Positions 1 through 5,944 of a stretch of DNA of 11,620 nucleotides are shown one piece after another. A program made the position numbers and the translations under genes. Numbering within the stretch: position 1 is the stretch's first letter; every line of letters starts with the position of its first letter. Under the pieces are notes generated by a model. It worked only from the letters and a program-made list of their open reading frames with translations, did no database searches and was not told where the DNA came from. The stretch is from JAZDJP01 sp043803805 (GTDB lineage Bacteria; Planctomycetota; JAZDJP01): NCBI GenBank assembly GCA_043803805.1, contig JAZDJP010000123.1:1-11620 (forward strand), given 5' to 3'.

Positions 1-1
1 T

Positions 2-169
2 AGCCGCCATAAGCGTCGTCTCGATTCCGAACTCCGCGCCACATCATGGGTCGGACAAGCGGCCGAAGTTCTCCTGCGCGTCCTACTTCACAACCTGATG
101 CTCCTCGCTTTGTCACTCTTCCAGCTTTTCAACGGAGCACCGAATGCCGAATTCCGAATGTCGAATTAA
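2..169 (+). CDS. C-terminal end of a probable DDE transposase (partial, runs in from the left edge)
   Basis: An open frame enters from the left edge and stops at TAA 167-169, giving 55 visible residues. It contains KRRLDSELRA, then WVGQAAEVLLRVLLHNLMLL. This is the layout at the end of many IS4/IS5-type DDE transposases: a basic (K)RR...S.LR segment, a Q..E..L(L)(R/K)VL.HN block, then a hydrophobic helix. The catalytic DDE residues would lie outside the window, so the assignment rests on this tail only. The last eleven residues (from GAPNAEF) are encoded by the GAAT/CGAAT repeat that follows, so the original stop may have been lost and the frame extended into the repeat. It is next to an accessory gene pair, consistent with a mobile or decayed insertion. 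I cannot tell whether the complete gene is intact. Confidence 0.5.
   Translation, partial: SRHKRRLDSELRATSWVGQAAEVLLRVLLHNLMLLALSLFQLFNGAPNAEFRMSN
141..167. repeat. GAATGCCGAAT-type short repeat (left copy 1)
   Basis: The stretch is built from near-identical units CGAATGCCGAATT, CCGAATGT and CGAATT. Related units recur at 201-255 and, in the opposite orientation, at 2135-2162. It overlaps the last codons of the transposase fragment. Repeats of this kind are common in intergenic DNA of several uncultured bacterial groups; their role is unknown to me. Confidence 0.7.
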
Positions 170-200
170 AAAAAGAAAGGACGGAATGTTCTGTGCGATG

Positions 201-255
201 AAATGCCGAGTTTCGAATTTCGAATGGTGAATTCGGAATTCGACACTTGGCATTC
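201..255. repeat. Imperfect 25-bp hairpin made of GAAT/CGAAT units
   Basis: Left arm 201-225 (AAATGCCGAGTTTCGAATTT, then CGAAT) and right arm 231-255 are complementary at 21 of 25 positions, with a five-base loop GGTGA (226-230). The arms carry the same units as 141-167 and 2135-2162, so this looks like a palindromic version of that repeat (MITE- or REP-like) and not a terminator; no T-tract follows. The rest of the gap up to the end of the nuclease gene (256-343) holds no gene I can support; a lone TATAAT at 283-288 lacks a convincing -35 box. Confidence 0.7.
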
Positions 256-343
256 AACGGCACTCACTCGTTGGGGTAAAACTATAATGTTCAGGCGGGA
301 TTGGTGGTGATGGGGGGAGTAGGTATGGCGCCTCCGGAATCAC

Positions 344-1381
344 TTAATCATTCATGCCTATGCGTGTTCGAATGTGATTCTCTGTTAATGGCTCGGTATA
401 GTCTATTGGGATTAACAAGATGCCATGCAAACGGCACAACTTTGCTTTCCTTGCATCTCGTTGTTTCAGGAAATCTAGTGAAGCGCGACCGCCCCAGTGC
501 TCGATAGGGTGAAAATGCTGTTGGCCTTGGTATTCAAACGCAATTTTTGGGGTCGGTATGAAGATGTCAAGTTCGAGACCTTCCAGCCAAGGTGGGCGAT
601 AATGACGCAGGCATTCATGATTTGAGAAGAGACGTATAATGATTTGGAACAGAATGTTTTCGCTAACCCATGCCTCTCCGATCTTCCTTATGCCGAACTC
701 CATACGCGTTTCGTTCTCGAAAATATTCTTTATCTTCCTCTTCTGTTTTTGGAGACGGATTTCTATTTCATGCAACTCAATTATCGCGGCATCTTCTGGA
801 GTGACTTGGACAGTTTTGGCGATTTTGTTCCGACGGTCAGTATCTTCCTTCAACTTGTTAACAAGTTCTTGTATGTCAGGTGGGCAGACATCCGGAAGAT
901 AGTTCAAAAGCCATCTGTCTACACCTGAACGGAAAAGCGCCTGGTTAATGTACCATCCGAATGTTTGCTTGAACTCCCCGCCATACATCGGATGGCAATA
1001 ACGCAACCTCGGTATTGCGATATTGCATCGGTGGCATATTTTTGGCTCGAATGTAATCGATTTCATCGGATCTGTATTGTATTCGAGTGATGCAAAGGTT
1101 ATCGATTCCGGAAAATCAAATGAGTTGAGGTGTGCCTGTTGTGGTTGATTGGCGTTCAGTGCGGTATCTGGTATTTGTAGACGAAGGTAGTTGCGAATTG
1201 CTGCCTCACAACATGAACATAGAACTGGCTTCTGCTTCCGGTTACGAGAAAAGGCCATGAAGGTACCGTAATGGTTTGGATAGTGAACGAATGGATATGG
1301 TAGACTTTCATCTACAATGGGGGATGATAGGGCGACTTGTGCGTCAATTGATGGTGATTTTCGATTGCTAAATCTTTTCAT
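344..1381 (-). CDS. Zinc-ribbon-like protein with C-terminal Vsr-like (EDxHD-type) nuclease domain
   Basis: A 345-residue protein is predicted. The first half has clustered cysteines (C55, C57, C58 in a CSCC run; C116 and C119 in CHRC; C129) that suggest metal-binding knuckles. A charged, helical, probably coiled-coil stretch follows (about 165-230). The C-terminal 100 residues read like a Vsr-type nuclease domain: SEN (E241), ELDIF (D272), FEYQGQQHF (E283, H289), QRDARK (D309), then GILLIPIDY. The spacing of E, D, H and D fits the EDxHD fold of Vsr-like homing endonucleases such as I-Bth0305I; a plain PD-(D/E)xK reading (D272, ExQ 283-285) is the alternative. A longer frame starts at 1453, but its extra 24 residues are basic, unstructured and out of frame inside the upstream gene, so I chose ATG 1381, which overlaps that gene by only 14 bases. 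Neither start has a strong ribosome site. Base composition is clearly lower in GC than the housekeeping genes, suggesting transfer. Substrate unknown; DNA or RNA cleavage in a defence or mobile context is inferred. Confidence 0.65.
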   Translation of the reverse strand: MKRFSNRKSPSIDAQVALSSPIVDESLPYPFVHYPNHYGTFMAFSRNRKQKPVLCSCCEAAIRNYLRLQIPDTALNANQPQQAHLNSFDFPESITFASLEYNTDPMKSITFEPKICHRCNIAIPRLRYCHPMYGGEFKQTFGWYINQALFRSGVDRWLLNYLPDVCPPDIQELVNKLKEDTDRRNKIAKTVQVTPEDAAIIELHEIEIRLQKQKRKIKNIFENETRMEFGIRKIGEAWVSENILFQIIIRLFSNHECLRHYRPPWLEGLELDIFIPTPKIAFEYQGQQHFHPIEHWGGRASLDFLKQRDARKAKLCRLHGILLIPIDYTEPLTENHIRTRIGMND

Positions 1382-2024
1382 TGGTATTATTGCGAGTCGT
1401 CTCTGCCCCGTCCACGTTCGTGTCCACTTTACTGATGTATTGCAGGACGCCATCCTTCAGAGGCTCCAGTACTTTGTCAATTGCCGCTGGGAATCCGGAC
1501 ATCTCGGGGGTTTTTGTGGCGGGTAGCAACTTTTCTAGCAGTTGCCGCGTTTCCACATGCGATTTGTCGGTGGGATTGTAGTCGTAGTCTCCATGGGCGA
1601 ATCGATTACGCAGCCACTTGACAAGCAGGACGTGTTCGCCGCCATCCAGTGACAGGTCAGGGGTTGTGCAATAAGGAACGACGTCGTACGATTCGAGTAT
1701 GGCGGCCATCACAATGATGAAACTGCGATTGACGAAGGCCGTCATCTGCTGCAACTCGTTCAACCCCTCTTGTGTGAGCGGAACTTGAGGCCTGACGAAG
1801 TACGTCACGCCGCGTTTCTCGAACCAGTTGGTGGACTTGTACTCGGTGCGGCCGATCGCGCTCTTTCTGGTGCTGGGGCAAAGGGCGCGCACTTTCACGC
1901 AGGCCTGCCACGCCTGCTCAATCGCGGAATACGCGGCCTTGTTCACAATTTCCCTCTCGGGCACTGCTATAGTTTTCGGATTCGGTTCATTTTCGGATGA
2001 TACTCCTTCTGTTATCTCCGTCAA
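1368..2024 (-). CDS. Hypothetical protein with HEPN-like R-x4-H motif (RNRFAHG)
   Basis: A 218-residue protein of unknown family, reading from TTG 2024. It is mostly helical in appearance: helix-forming segments around 27-47, 84-112, 131-146 and 155-168. The key feature is WLRNRFAHG: R139/R141 and H144 form the R-x4-6-H signature of HEPN ribonucleases, located at the start of a helix after a long hydrophobic helix (FVNRSFIIVMAAILESY), as in HEPN folds. Many HEPN proteins are toxins or abortive-infection effectors; this is inference from one motif, and such RN(R/K)FAHG strings also occur in non-catalytic proteins. No signal peptide or membrane helix is evident. The start is uncertain: TTG 2024 lacks a ribosome site, while GTG 1946 (the V of VNKAAYS) has GAGAGGG just before it. 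It is the first gene of a two-gene minus-strand unit with the nuclease gene, overlapping it by 14 bases, so the two are probably translated together. Confidence 0.55.
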   Translation of the reverse strand: MTEITEGVSSENEPNPKTIAVPEREIVNKAAYSAIEQAWQACVKVRALCPSTRKSAIGRTEYKSTNWFEKRGVTYFVRPQVPLTQEGLNELQQMTAFVNRSFIIVMAAILESYDVVPYCTTPDLSLDGGEHVLLVKWLRNRFAHGDYDYNPTDKSHVETRQLLEKLLPATKTPEMSGFPAAIDKVLEPLKDGVLQYISKVDTNVDGAETTRNNTNEKI

Positions 2025-2134
2025 TCATGATTCGGAATCGCTCTCGACGGTTCATTGGAGGACATAACATCTTGCATTTGAATTGGTTGTATTTGGATTG
2101 CTTGCCAGACATGGAGATGAGAAGCACGGTTGTT

Positions 2135-2162
2135 GAATTCGGCATTCGACATTCGGCATTCC
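2135..2162. repeat. GAAT/CGAAT repeat, right copy in inverted orientation
   Basis: Read on the minus strand this is GGAATGCCGAATGTCGAATG followed by CCGAATTC, the same units as at 141-167. It therefore lies inverted relative to the left copy, and the two copies bracket the minus-strand gene pair. It does not have a complementary arm next to it. The 2163-2179 stretch leads straight into the secG promoter. Confidence 0.7.
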
Positions 2163-2179
2163 CTGATTCCAACACCCTG

Positions 2180-2207
2180 TTGATTTCCCCTGACCCGCCG
2201 TTATAAT
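2180..2207 (+). promoter_or_regulatory. Sigma-70-type promoter for secG
   Basis: TTGATT (2180-2185) and a perfect TATAAT (2202-2207) are separated by 16 bases. Transcription would start near 2213-2215, about 28 bases before the GTG start of secG. It lies just outside the inverted repeat at 2135-2162, at the border between the low-GC island and the housekeeping genes. It probably drives secG-pyrE and perhaps genes further down. Confidence 0.7.
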
Positions 2208-2229
2208 GCCGCTTCTGCAGATTGTTTAC

Positions 2230-2234
2230 GGGAG
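2230..2234 (+). promoter_or_regulatory. Ribosome binding site that sets the secG start
   Basis: GGGAG sits seven bases before GTG 2242. The in-frame ATG at 2206 lies inside the -10 box TATAAT and has no such site, so it cannot be on the transcript made from this promoter. This is the basis for starting secG at 2242. Confidence 0.7.
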
Positions 2235-2241
2235 AAATGAC

Positions 2242-2673
2242 GTGGGGATTATCCTCGGGCTGTCCAAGGTGATTTACGTTCTCGCCTGTTTTCTGATCAT
2301 CGTCGTGGTCCTGCTTCAGCAGGGGCGCGGGGCGGGGGTGAGCGGGCTCTTCGGCGGCGGAAACGCCGATTCGGCGTTCGGCACCCGGGCCGGCACGGTG
2401 CTCGGGAAGACGACGGCCGTCCTCGCGGCGATTTTCTTCGTGCTGGCGCTTTTCATAGGGGCCTACTGGGGCCGGACGAGCGTTTTCTCGGGGCGCAAGG
2501 CCGCGCCCAAGCCGGCGCCCGTAAAAGAGGCGCCCAAGGGCGTGACGGAAACGGTTCCCGTCCCGGAGAAGAAGACGGAACCGGCTCCGGCGTCGGCCCC
2601 GAAGTCCGAGGGGGGCGCGGCGGCGCCGGCGGGGAATCCCGCGCCCGCGGATCCCGGCGCGCCGAAACCGTAA
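2242..2673 (+). CDS. secG: Preprotein translocase subunit SecG
   Basis: SecG is the small membrane subunit of the SecYEG translocon, which assists SecA-driven protein export across the inner membrane. The 143-residue product has two membrane helices (about 8-26 and 56-75). They are joined by the family signature VVLLQQGRGAGVSGLFGG followed by GNADSAFGTRAGTVLGKTT; the LLQ.G.GAG...FGGG and FG...G..L...T elements are what identify SecG. Residues 80-143 form a Pro/Ala/Lys-rich, low-complexity tail, making the protein longer than a minimal SecG of 70-110 residues; such tails are common in several phyla. The start is GTG 2242, preceded by GGGAG. pyrE begins 28 bases after the stop, so the two are probably cotranscribed. 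Confidence 0.93.
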   Translation: MGIILGLSKVIYVLACFLIIVVVLLQQGRGAGVSGLFGGGNADSAFGTRAGTVLGKTTAVLAAIFFVLALFIGAYWGRTSVFSGRKAAPKPAPVKEAPKGVTETVPVPEKKTEPAPASAPKSEGGAAAPAGNPAPADPGAPKP

Positions 2674-2701
2674 CCGATCGGGTCGCGTTCGTCGGTGTCA
2701 A

Positions 2702-3295
2702 ATGTCCCGAGGATGGGCTTCGTCCTTGAAAAAAGACTACCTGGCGATTTTCGAGAAAATCGGCGCCGTCCGGCAGGGGCATTTTCTCCTCGCCTCCGGC
2801 AAGCATAGCCCCGTTTACGTCCAGTGCGCCCAGGTTCTTCAGAATCCCGCGGTGGCGGCGGATCTCGCGGCGGACCTGGCCGCCGCCTGGCGGGGGAAGG
2901 TCCGAACGGTGGTCGGCCCCGCGGTCGGCGGCATTCTCATCGCGTATGAATTGGCGCGCCAGTTGGGGGGGCGCGCCATTTTCACGGAGCGCATCGAGGG
3001 GAAATTTGTGTTCCGGCGGGGGTTCTCTCTCGCGCCGGGCGAGCCGGTGCTCGTGGCGGAGGATGTCCTCACCACGGGCGGGTCGGCGCTGGAGGTGATG
3101 GAGGTGGTCCGCGCCGCCGGCGGGACGGTGGCGGGCATCGCGGCGCTGGTGGATCGTGGCGGCGCGGAGGCCTTTTCGGTCCCCGTGACGACGCTCCTCG
3201 TCCTGCGGCCGCCGGTCTACGCGCCCGGGGATTGCGAATTGTGCCGGAAGGGGATTCCGTTCGAGACGCCGGGGACGAAACAATTGAAGAATTAG
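2702..3295 (+). CDS. pyrE: Orotate phosphoribosyltransferase
   Basis: PyrE converts orotate and PRPP to orotidine 5'-monophosphate, the fifth step of de novo pyrimidine synthesis, in the cytosol. The 197-residue sequence shows GHFLLASGKHSPVYVQ near the N-terminus (typical of the orotate enzymes) and TVVGPAVGGILIAYELAR. It also has the PRPP-binding loop VLVAEDVLTTGGS at 116-128 with the acidic pair E120-D121. The end PGDCELCRKGIPFETPGTK is characteristic of one PyrE subgroup. Length matches the family. ATG 2702 has no clear ribosome site; TTG 2726 (LKKDYLAIF) is a possible alternative start, preceded at a distance by GAGGA. It lies 28 bases after secG. Confidence 0.93.
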   Translation: MSRGWASSLKKDYLAIFEKIGAVRQGHFLLASGKHSPVYVQCAQVLQNPAVAADLAADLAAAWRGKVRTVVGPAVGGILIAYELARQLGGRAIFTERIEGKFVFRRGFSLAPGEPVLVAEDVLTTGGSALEVMEVVRAAGGTVAGIAALVDRGGAEAFSVPVTTLLVLRPPVYAPGDCELCRKGIPFETPGTKQLKN

Positions 3296-3342
3296 CGGAT
3301 AGAAATTCGCTGTTTCTTCCTATACGCTCCGCGCTATCCGCT
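3294..3342. repeat. Palindrome between pyrE and yicC
   Basis: AGCGGATAG (3294-3302, including the last two bases of the pyrE stop) is perfectly complementary to CTATCCGCT (3334-3342), with a 31-base spacer. The following bases repeat TACGCT/TATCCGCT-like units (CTATACGCT, CTATCCGCT, CTGTACGCT), so this looks more like a degenerate short-repeat spacer than an intrinsic terminator; there is no T-tract after the right arm. It could still slow or end transcription after pyrE. Confidence 0.5.
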
Positions 3343-3381
3343 GTACGCTCGGTATGCGATATTTCGAAGAGGTCCTGACTT

Positions 3382-4254
3382 ATGCTGGTGGGGATGACTG
3401 GTTTCGGCCGCGCAACGAAACGCATTGACGGCGCCATGTGCGTTGTCGAGGTCCGTTCGGTCAACAACCGGTTTCTCAAGATTTCCATCCACGGCCCGGA
3501 GGGAGGCCCCCTCGACGAGGGCTGGATCCACGAGGCGGTGCGGGGCGCCGTCCGGCGGGGCACCGTGCAGGTGGATCTTCGTCAGGAGGGGCGTTTCCGG
3601 GAGCACGCCGTCGTGGATCGGGCGGCGGTCAGGGAATACCTCGCCGTGTGGCGCGGCCTCAAACGCGAGTTGGGCATCCCGGGAGATCTCACGGTGGAGG
3701 TCCTGGCGGGGCTTCCCGGCGTGTATGCCCGCCGGGGAGGGGCGGGGCTCGTCCCCGCGGTATGGGAGCCGCTCCTCCGGAAGGCCGTCGAGGGATTCCG
3801 GACCATGCGTCTGGCCGAGGGCCGGGCCGTGGCCGCTTCCTGCGCGCGGCGGCTGGGGGCCATGGAGAAGGGACTGGCCCGGCTCCGGAAGAATCTGCCC
3901 GCTCTCCTGGCGGCCCAGCGGAATCGTCTGGATGAGCGCATCAAGGCGCTTCTGGTGGGGTCGGGGGTCTCGATCCCGCCGGAAACCATTCTCCGCGAGG
4001 CGGCGCTTCTGGCGGAGCGGAGCGATGCCGCGGAGGAGATGGAGCGCCTGGAGAAACATATCGCGGCCTTCCGGAAGCGTCTTGAACGCGACGCCCCCGA
4101 GGAGGCGAAGGGCCTCGAATTCATCTCCCAGGAGATGCTGCGGGAGGCGAACACCCTCGGTTCGAAATCCTCCGACTACGACGTGACGCGGGAGGCGATC
4201 GCCCTCAAGGAGGAGATCGAACGCATCCGGGAGCAGTTGCAGAACGTGGAGTGA
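3382..4254 (+). CDS. yicC: YicC/YloC family endoribonuclease
   Basis: YicC-family proteins are conserved bacterial endoribonucleases; E. coli YicC has been linked to decay of small RNAs such as RyhB. The 290-residue product has the N-terminal hallmark MTGFGRA, then EVRSVNNRFLKISI, and the C-terminal DUF1732 hallmark LEFISQEMLREANTLGSKSSD at about 244-264. Length is normal for the family. ATG 3382 is preceded by AAGAGGT with eight bases between, which supports it over the in-frame ATG at 3394. It heads the cluster yicC-gmk-rpoZ-coaC-coaB; in many bacteria yicC also stands just before gmk, often with remA (DUF370) in between, and remA is absent here. Confidence 0.92.
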   Translation: MLVGMTGFGRATKRIDGAMCVVEVRSVNNRFLKISIHGPEGGPLDEGWIHEAVRGAVRRGTVQVDLRQEGRFREHAVVDRAAVREYLAVWRGLKRELGIPGDLTVEVLAGLPGVYARRGGAGLVPAVWEPLLRKAVEGFRTMRLAEGRAVAASCARRLGAMEKGLARLRKNLPALLAAQRNRLDERIKALLVGSGVSIPPETILREAALLAERSDAAEEMERLEKHIAAFRKRLERDAPEEAKGLEFISQEMLREANTLGSKSSDYDVTREAIALKEEIERIREQLQNVE

Positions 4255-4260
4255 CGGAAC

Positions 4261-4836
4261 GTGGCGGCACCGGTGACGCGGCGCGGACGGGTGGTGGTCG
4301 TTTCCGGCCCCTCGGGGGTCGGGAAGACGACGCTCTGCCGCCGGCTTGTCGCGGAACTGAAACTCGCGCGGTCGGTCTCGGCGACGACGCGCCCCCCGCG
4401 GCCGGGGGAGGTGGGCGGACGGGATTACCTGTTTCTTTCGCCGGAGGAATTCCGGCGGGGGGTCGAGGCCGGCGAGTTCCTGGAGTTCGTCGAGAGCCAC
4501 GGCCACCGGTACGGGACGCCGCTCTTGCCCCTGCGGGAGCGGCTCGATGAGGGGGCGGATATCCTTCTCGAGATTGACGTCAGGGGCGCGCGGGCGGTGC
4601 GTAAGGTCCTCACGGGCGGGATCTTCGTGTTCATCGCCCCGCCGGACGAGAAGGAGCTCCTCCGGCGTCTCGAGGGGCGGCGGACGGAGGACGCCCGGCA
4701 CGTCGCGATGCGGATCGCGCGGGCCCGGGAGGAGATGGCGGCGGCCGGGGAATACGACCGGACGATCGTGAACGGCGATCTTGAAAAGGCGCATGGGGAG
4801 TTGATTGCGTATGTGACGGAGGCCCTGGGACGCTAG
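4261..4836 (+). CDS. gmk: Guanylate kinase
   Basis: Gmk phosphorylates GMP to GDP with ATP, feeding GTP and (p)ppGpp pools. The 191-residue sequence has the P-loop SGPSGVGKTT (15-24), the GMP-binding stretch SVSATTRPPRPGEVGGRDY, the FLEF..SHGHRYGTP segment and the lid-side ILLEIDVRGARAVRK. Later comes FIAPPDEKELLRRLEGRRTED. Length and order of motifs match the family. The start is GTG 4261, six bases after the yicC stop, with GGAG of the yicC end (4248-4251) as ribosome site, so translation of the two is probably coupled. The 85-base gap after gmk holds a weak TGATTCT/AGAATCA inverted repeat (4853-4859/4889-4895) and the rpoZ ribosome site. Confidence 0.95.
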   Translation: MAAPVTRRGRVVVVSGPSGVGKTTLCRRLVAELKLARSVSATTRPPRPGEVGGRDYLFLSPEEFRRGVEAGEFLEFVESHGHRYGTPLLPLRERLDEGADILLEIDVRGARAVRKVLTGGIFVFIAPPDEKELLRRLEGRRTEDARHVAMRIARAREEMAAAGEYDRTIVNGDLEKAHGELIAYVTEALGR

Positions 4837-4921
4837 AACCCGGGGCGGCATTTGATTCTTTCTTCCGGCCTTCGGGGTCCTGGCGGGGAGAATCATACCA
4901 GCGATTTGCGGGAGGGCAACG

Positions 4922-5233
4922 ATGGAACGGAAATATTCGATGAACGAGATCATCAGCAAGGTGGGCGGGCGTTACAACCTGACCACCATCGTTCAGAAGC
5001 GCATGCGGGAACTCAACGAGGGCGCCCCGCGCCTCGTGGAACTTCCGACGGACAATCCCCTGGACGTCATCTATGAGGAGATCATGCAGGAAAAGATCAC
5101 CCTCGTGGAGTCTCTGCCCGTCCCGGTGGGGGCGGAGGAGGCGCCGACGGGGAAGGGGGCGAAGGAGACGAAGGAGGATCTCCTCGACAAGAAGATCGCC
5201 GCGGAGATGAGGAAGGTGAAGAAGACGTCATGA
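4922..5233 (+). CDS. rpoZ: RNA polymerase omega subunit
   Basis: Omega is the small chaperone-like subunit that clamps the C-terminal part of beta-prime in RNA polymerase. The 103-residue product shows SKVGGRYNLTTIVQKRMRELNEGAPRLVE, an omega-type first half with the R(Y/F).L..(I/V)..KR.REL..G.(P/R) pattern, followed by NPLDVIYEEIMQEKI. The tail after about residue 70 is Lys/Glu-rich. A strong GGAGG at 4911-4915 lies six bases before ATG 4922. The gmk-rpoZ order is widespread. The stop TGA 5231-5233 overlaps the ATG of the next small frame (ATGA). Confidence 0.9.
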   Translation: MERKYSMNEIISKVGGRYNLTTIVQKRMRELNEGAPRLVELPTDNPLDVIYEEIMQEKITLVESLPVPVGAEEAPTGKGAKETKEDLLDKKIAAEMRKVKKTS

Positions 5234-5340
5234 TGGCGTCATGCGGCCGGAAGCGTATCTCGTCGCTCGTGAAGCGTCGCTCGCAGAAACACCGGGAAGA
5301 ATATCGTGAAGCCGTTGGAGGAGAGGGGGATTTGAGATGA
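5230..5340 (+). CDS. Possible 36-residue small protein bridging rpoZ and coaC
   Basis: The frame begins ATGATG at 5230, overlapping the rpoZ stop as ATGA, and ends at TGA 5338-5340, overlapping the coaC start as ATGA at 5337-5340. It therefore fills the whole gap between two certain genes with a 4-base overlap at each end. The product is basic at the start (MMASCGRKRISSLVKRR) and more acidic later (HREEYREAVGGEGD), with no membrane helix and no family I recognise. Only weak ribosome-site candidates lie upstream. Alternatives are a chance frame in an intergenic leader, or a translational relay without a functional product. The coaC ribosome site (GAGGGGG 5323-5329) lies inside it. Confidence 0.3.
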   Translation: MMASCGRKRISSLVKRRSQKHREEYREAVGGEGDLR

Positions 5341-5888
5341 AAGCCGCGCGCGCCATCACGCTCGGGGTCACGGGAAGCATCGCCGCCTACAAGGCCCCGG
5401 ACATCGTCTCGCAACTGGTGAAGGCCGGGGTGGACGTCCACCCGGTCCTGACGAAGGCGGGCGCCCGGTTCGTCACGGCGCTCTCGCTTTCCATCATGGC
5501 GGGGCGGCCGGCCGTGACGGATCTCTTTGACGAAAAGGATTTCCCGGGCCACATTGACCTCGCGGCCCAGACGGATCTTCTCCTCATCGCGCCGGCCACC
5601 GCGAATATCATCGGGAAGATCGCCGCCGGCATCGCCGACGACGCCCTCTCCACGGTGGCCCTGGCCGCGCGGGGGAAAACCGTCATCGCCCCGGCCATGA
5701 ACCCCGTCATGTACAAATACCCCGCCGTGGCGCGGAACGTGAAGACGCTCGAGGGGTGGGGGATGCGTTTCATCCCGCCCGAGAAGGGGCGTCTGGCCTG
5801 CGGGGAATGGGGCGAGGGCAAACTCGCCGCCGTCGAAACCATCGTCACGGTGGTCCTCGAGGAACTCGCCCGTGTCCGCAAGAAGTAA
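5337..5888 (+). CDS. coaC: Phosphopantothenoylcysteine decarboxylase (stand-alone CoaC)
   Basis: CoaC is the flavoprotein that decarboxylates 4'-phosphopantothenoylcysteine to 4'-phosphopantetheine in coenzyme A synthesis. The 183-residue product has LGVTGSIAAYKA at the start (FMN-binding), DFPGHIDLA with H72, DLLLIAPATANIIGKIAAGIADD, PAMNPVMY with N122 and GRLACGEWGEG with C155. These three residues are each three positions before the E. coli catalytic His75, Asn125 and Cys158, so the active site looks complete. It ends with EELARVRKK and a stop, where the usual CoaBC fusion would continue into the ligase domain. ATG 5337 is preceded by GAGGGGG with seven bases between. Confidence 0.93.
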   Translation: MKAARAITLGVTGSIAAYKAPDIVSQLVKAGVDVHPVLTKAGARFVTALSLSIMAGRPAVTDLFDEKDFPGHIDLAAQTDLLLIAPATANIIGKIAAGIADDALSTVALAARGKTVIAPAMNPVMYKYPAVARNVKTLEGWGMRFIPPEKGRLACGEWGEGKLAAVETIVTVVLEELARVRKK

Positions 5889-5909
5889 TCCAATCCGGAT
5901 TCTTCCTTC

Positions 5910-5944
5910 ACGAATCACGAATCACGAACCACGATCCACGACTT
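5910..5944. repeat. Five tandem ACGAATC-type heptamers between coaC and coaB
   Basis: Units are ACGAATC (5910-5916), ACGAATC (5917-5923), ACGAACC (5924-5930), ACGATCC (5931-5937) and ACGACTT (5938-5944). The array decays from left to right and stops exactly at the TTG that I take as the coaB start. If coaB were read from the upstream GTG 5872 the array would be translated as a non-conserved leader. Confidence 0.8.

Noticed and set aside
283..288. TATAAT as a promoter -10 box
   Set aside because: No acceptable -35 element at 15-19 bases upstream and no plus-strand gene downstream; probably chance.
1382..1453. N-terminal extension of the nuclease gene from ATG 1453
   Set aside because: It would overlap the upstream gene by 86 bases, and the residues look like an out-of-frame reading of that gene; ATG 1381 gives a normal short overlap.
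1987..2175. 62-codon minus-strand frame upstream of the HEPN-like gene
   Set aside because: Its first part is a translation of the GAAT repeat and the rest is intergenic; no ribosome site or recognisable features.
3334..4959. Long minus-strand open frame opposite yicC and gmk
   Set aside because: Antisense shadow of two well-identified genes; product is low-complexity and Arg/Pro-rich.
5910..5944. Tandem heptamers considered as a CRISPR array
   Set aside because: Units are seven bases and directly contiguous, without spacers; this is a simple tandem repeat.
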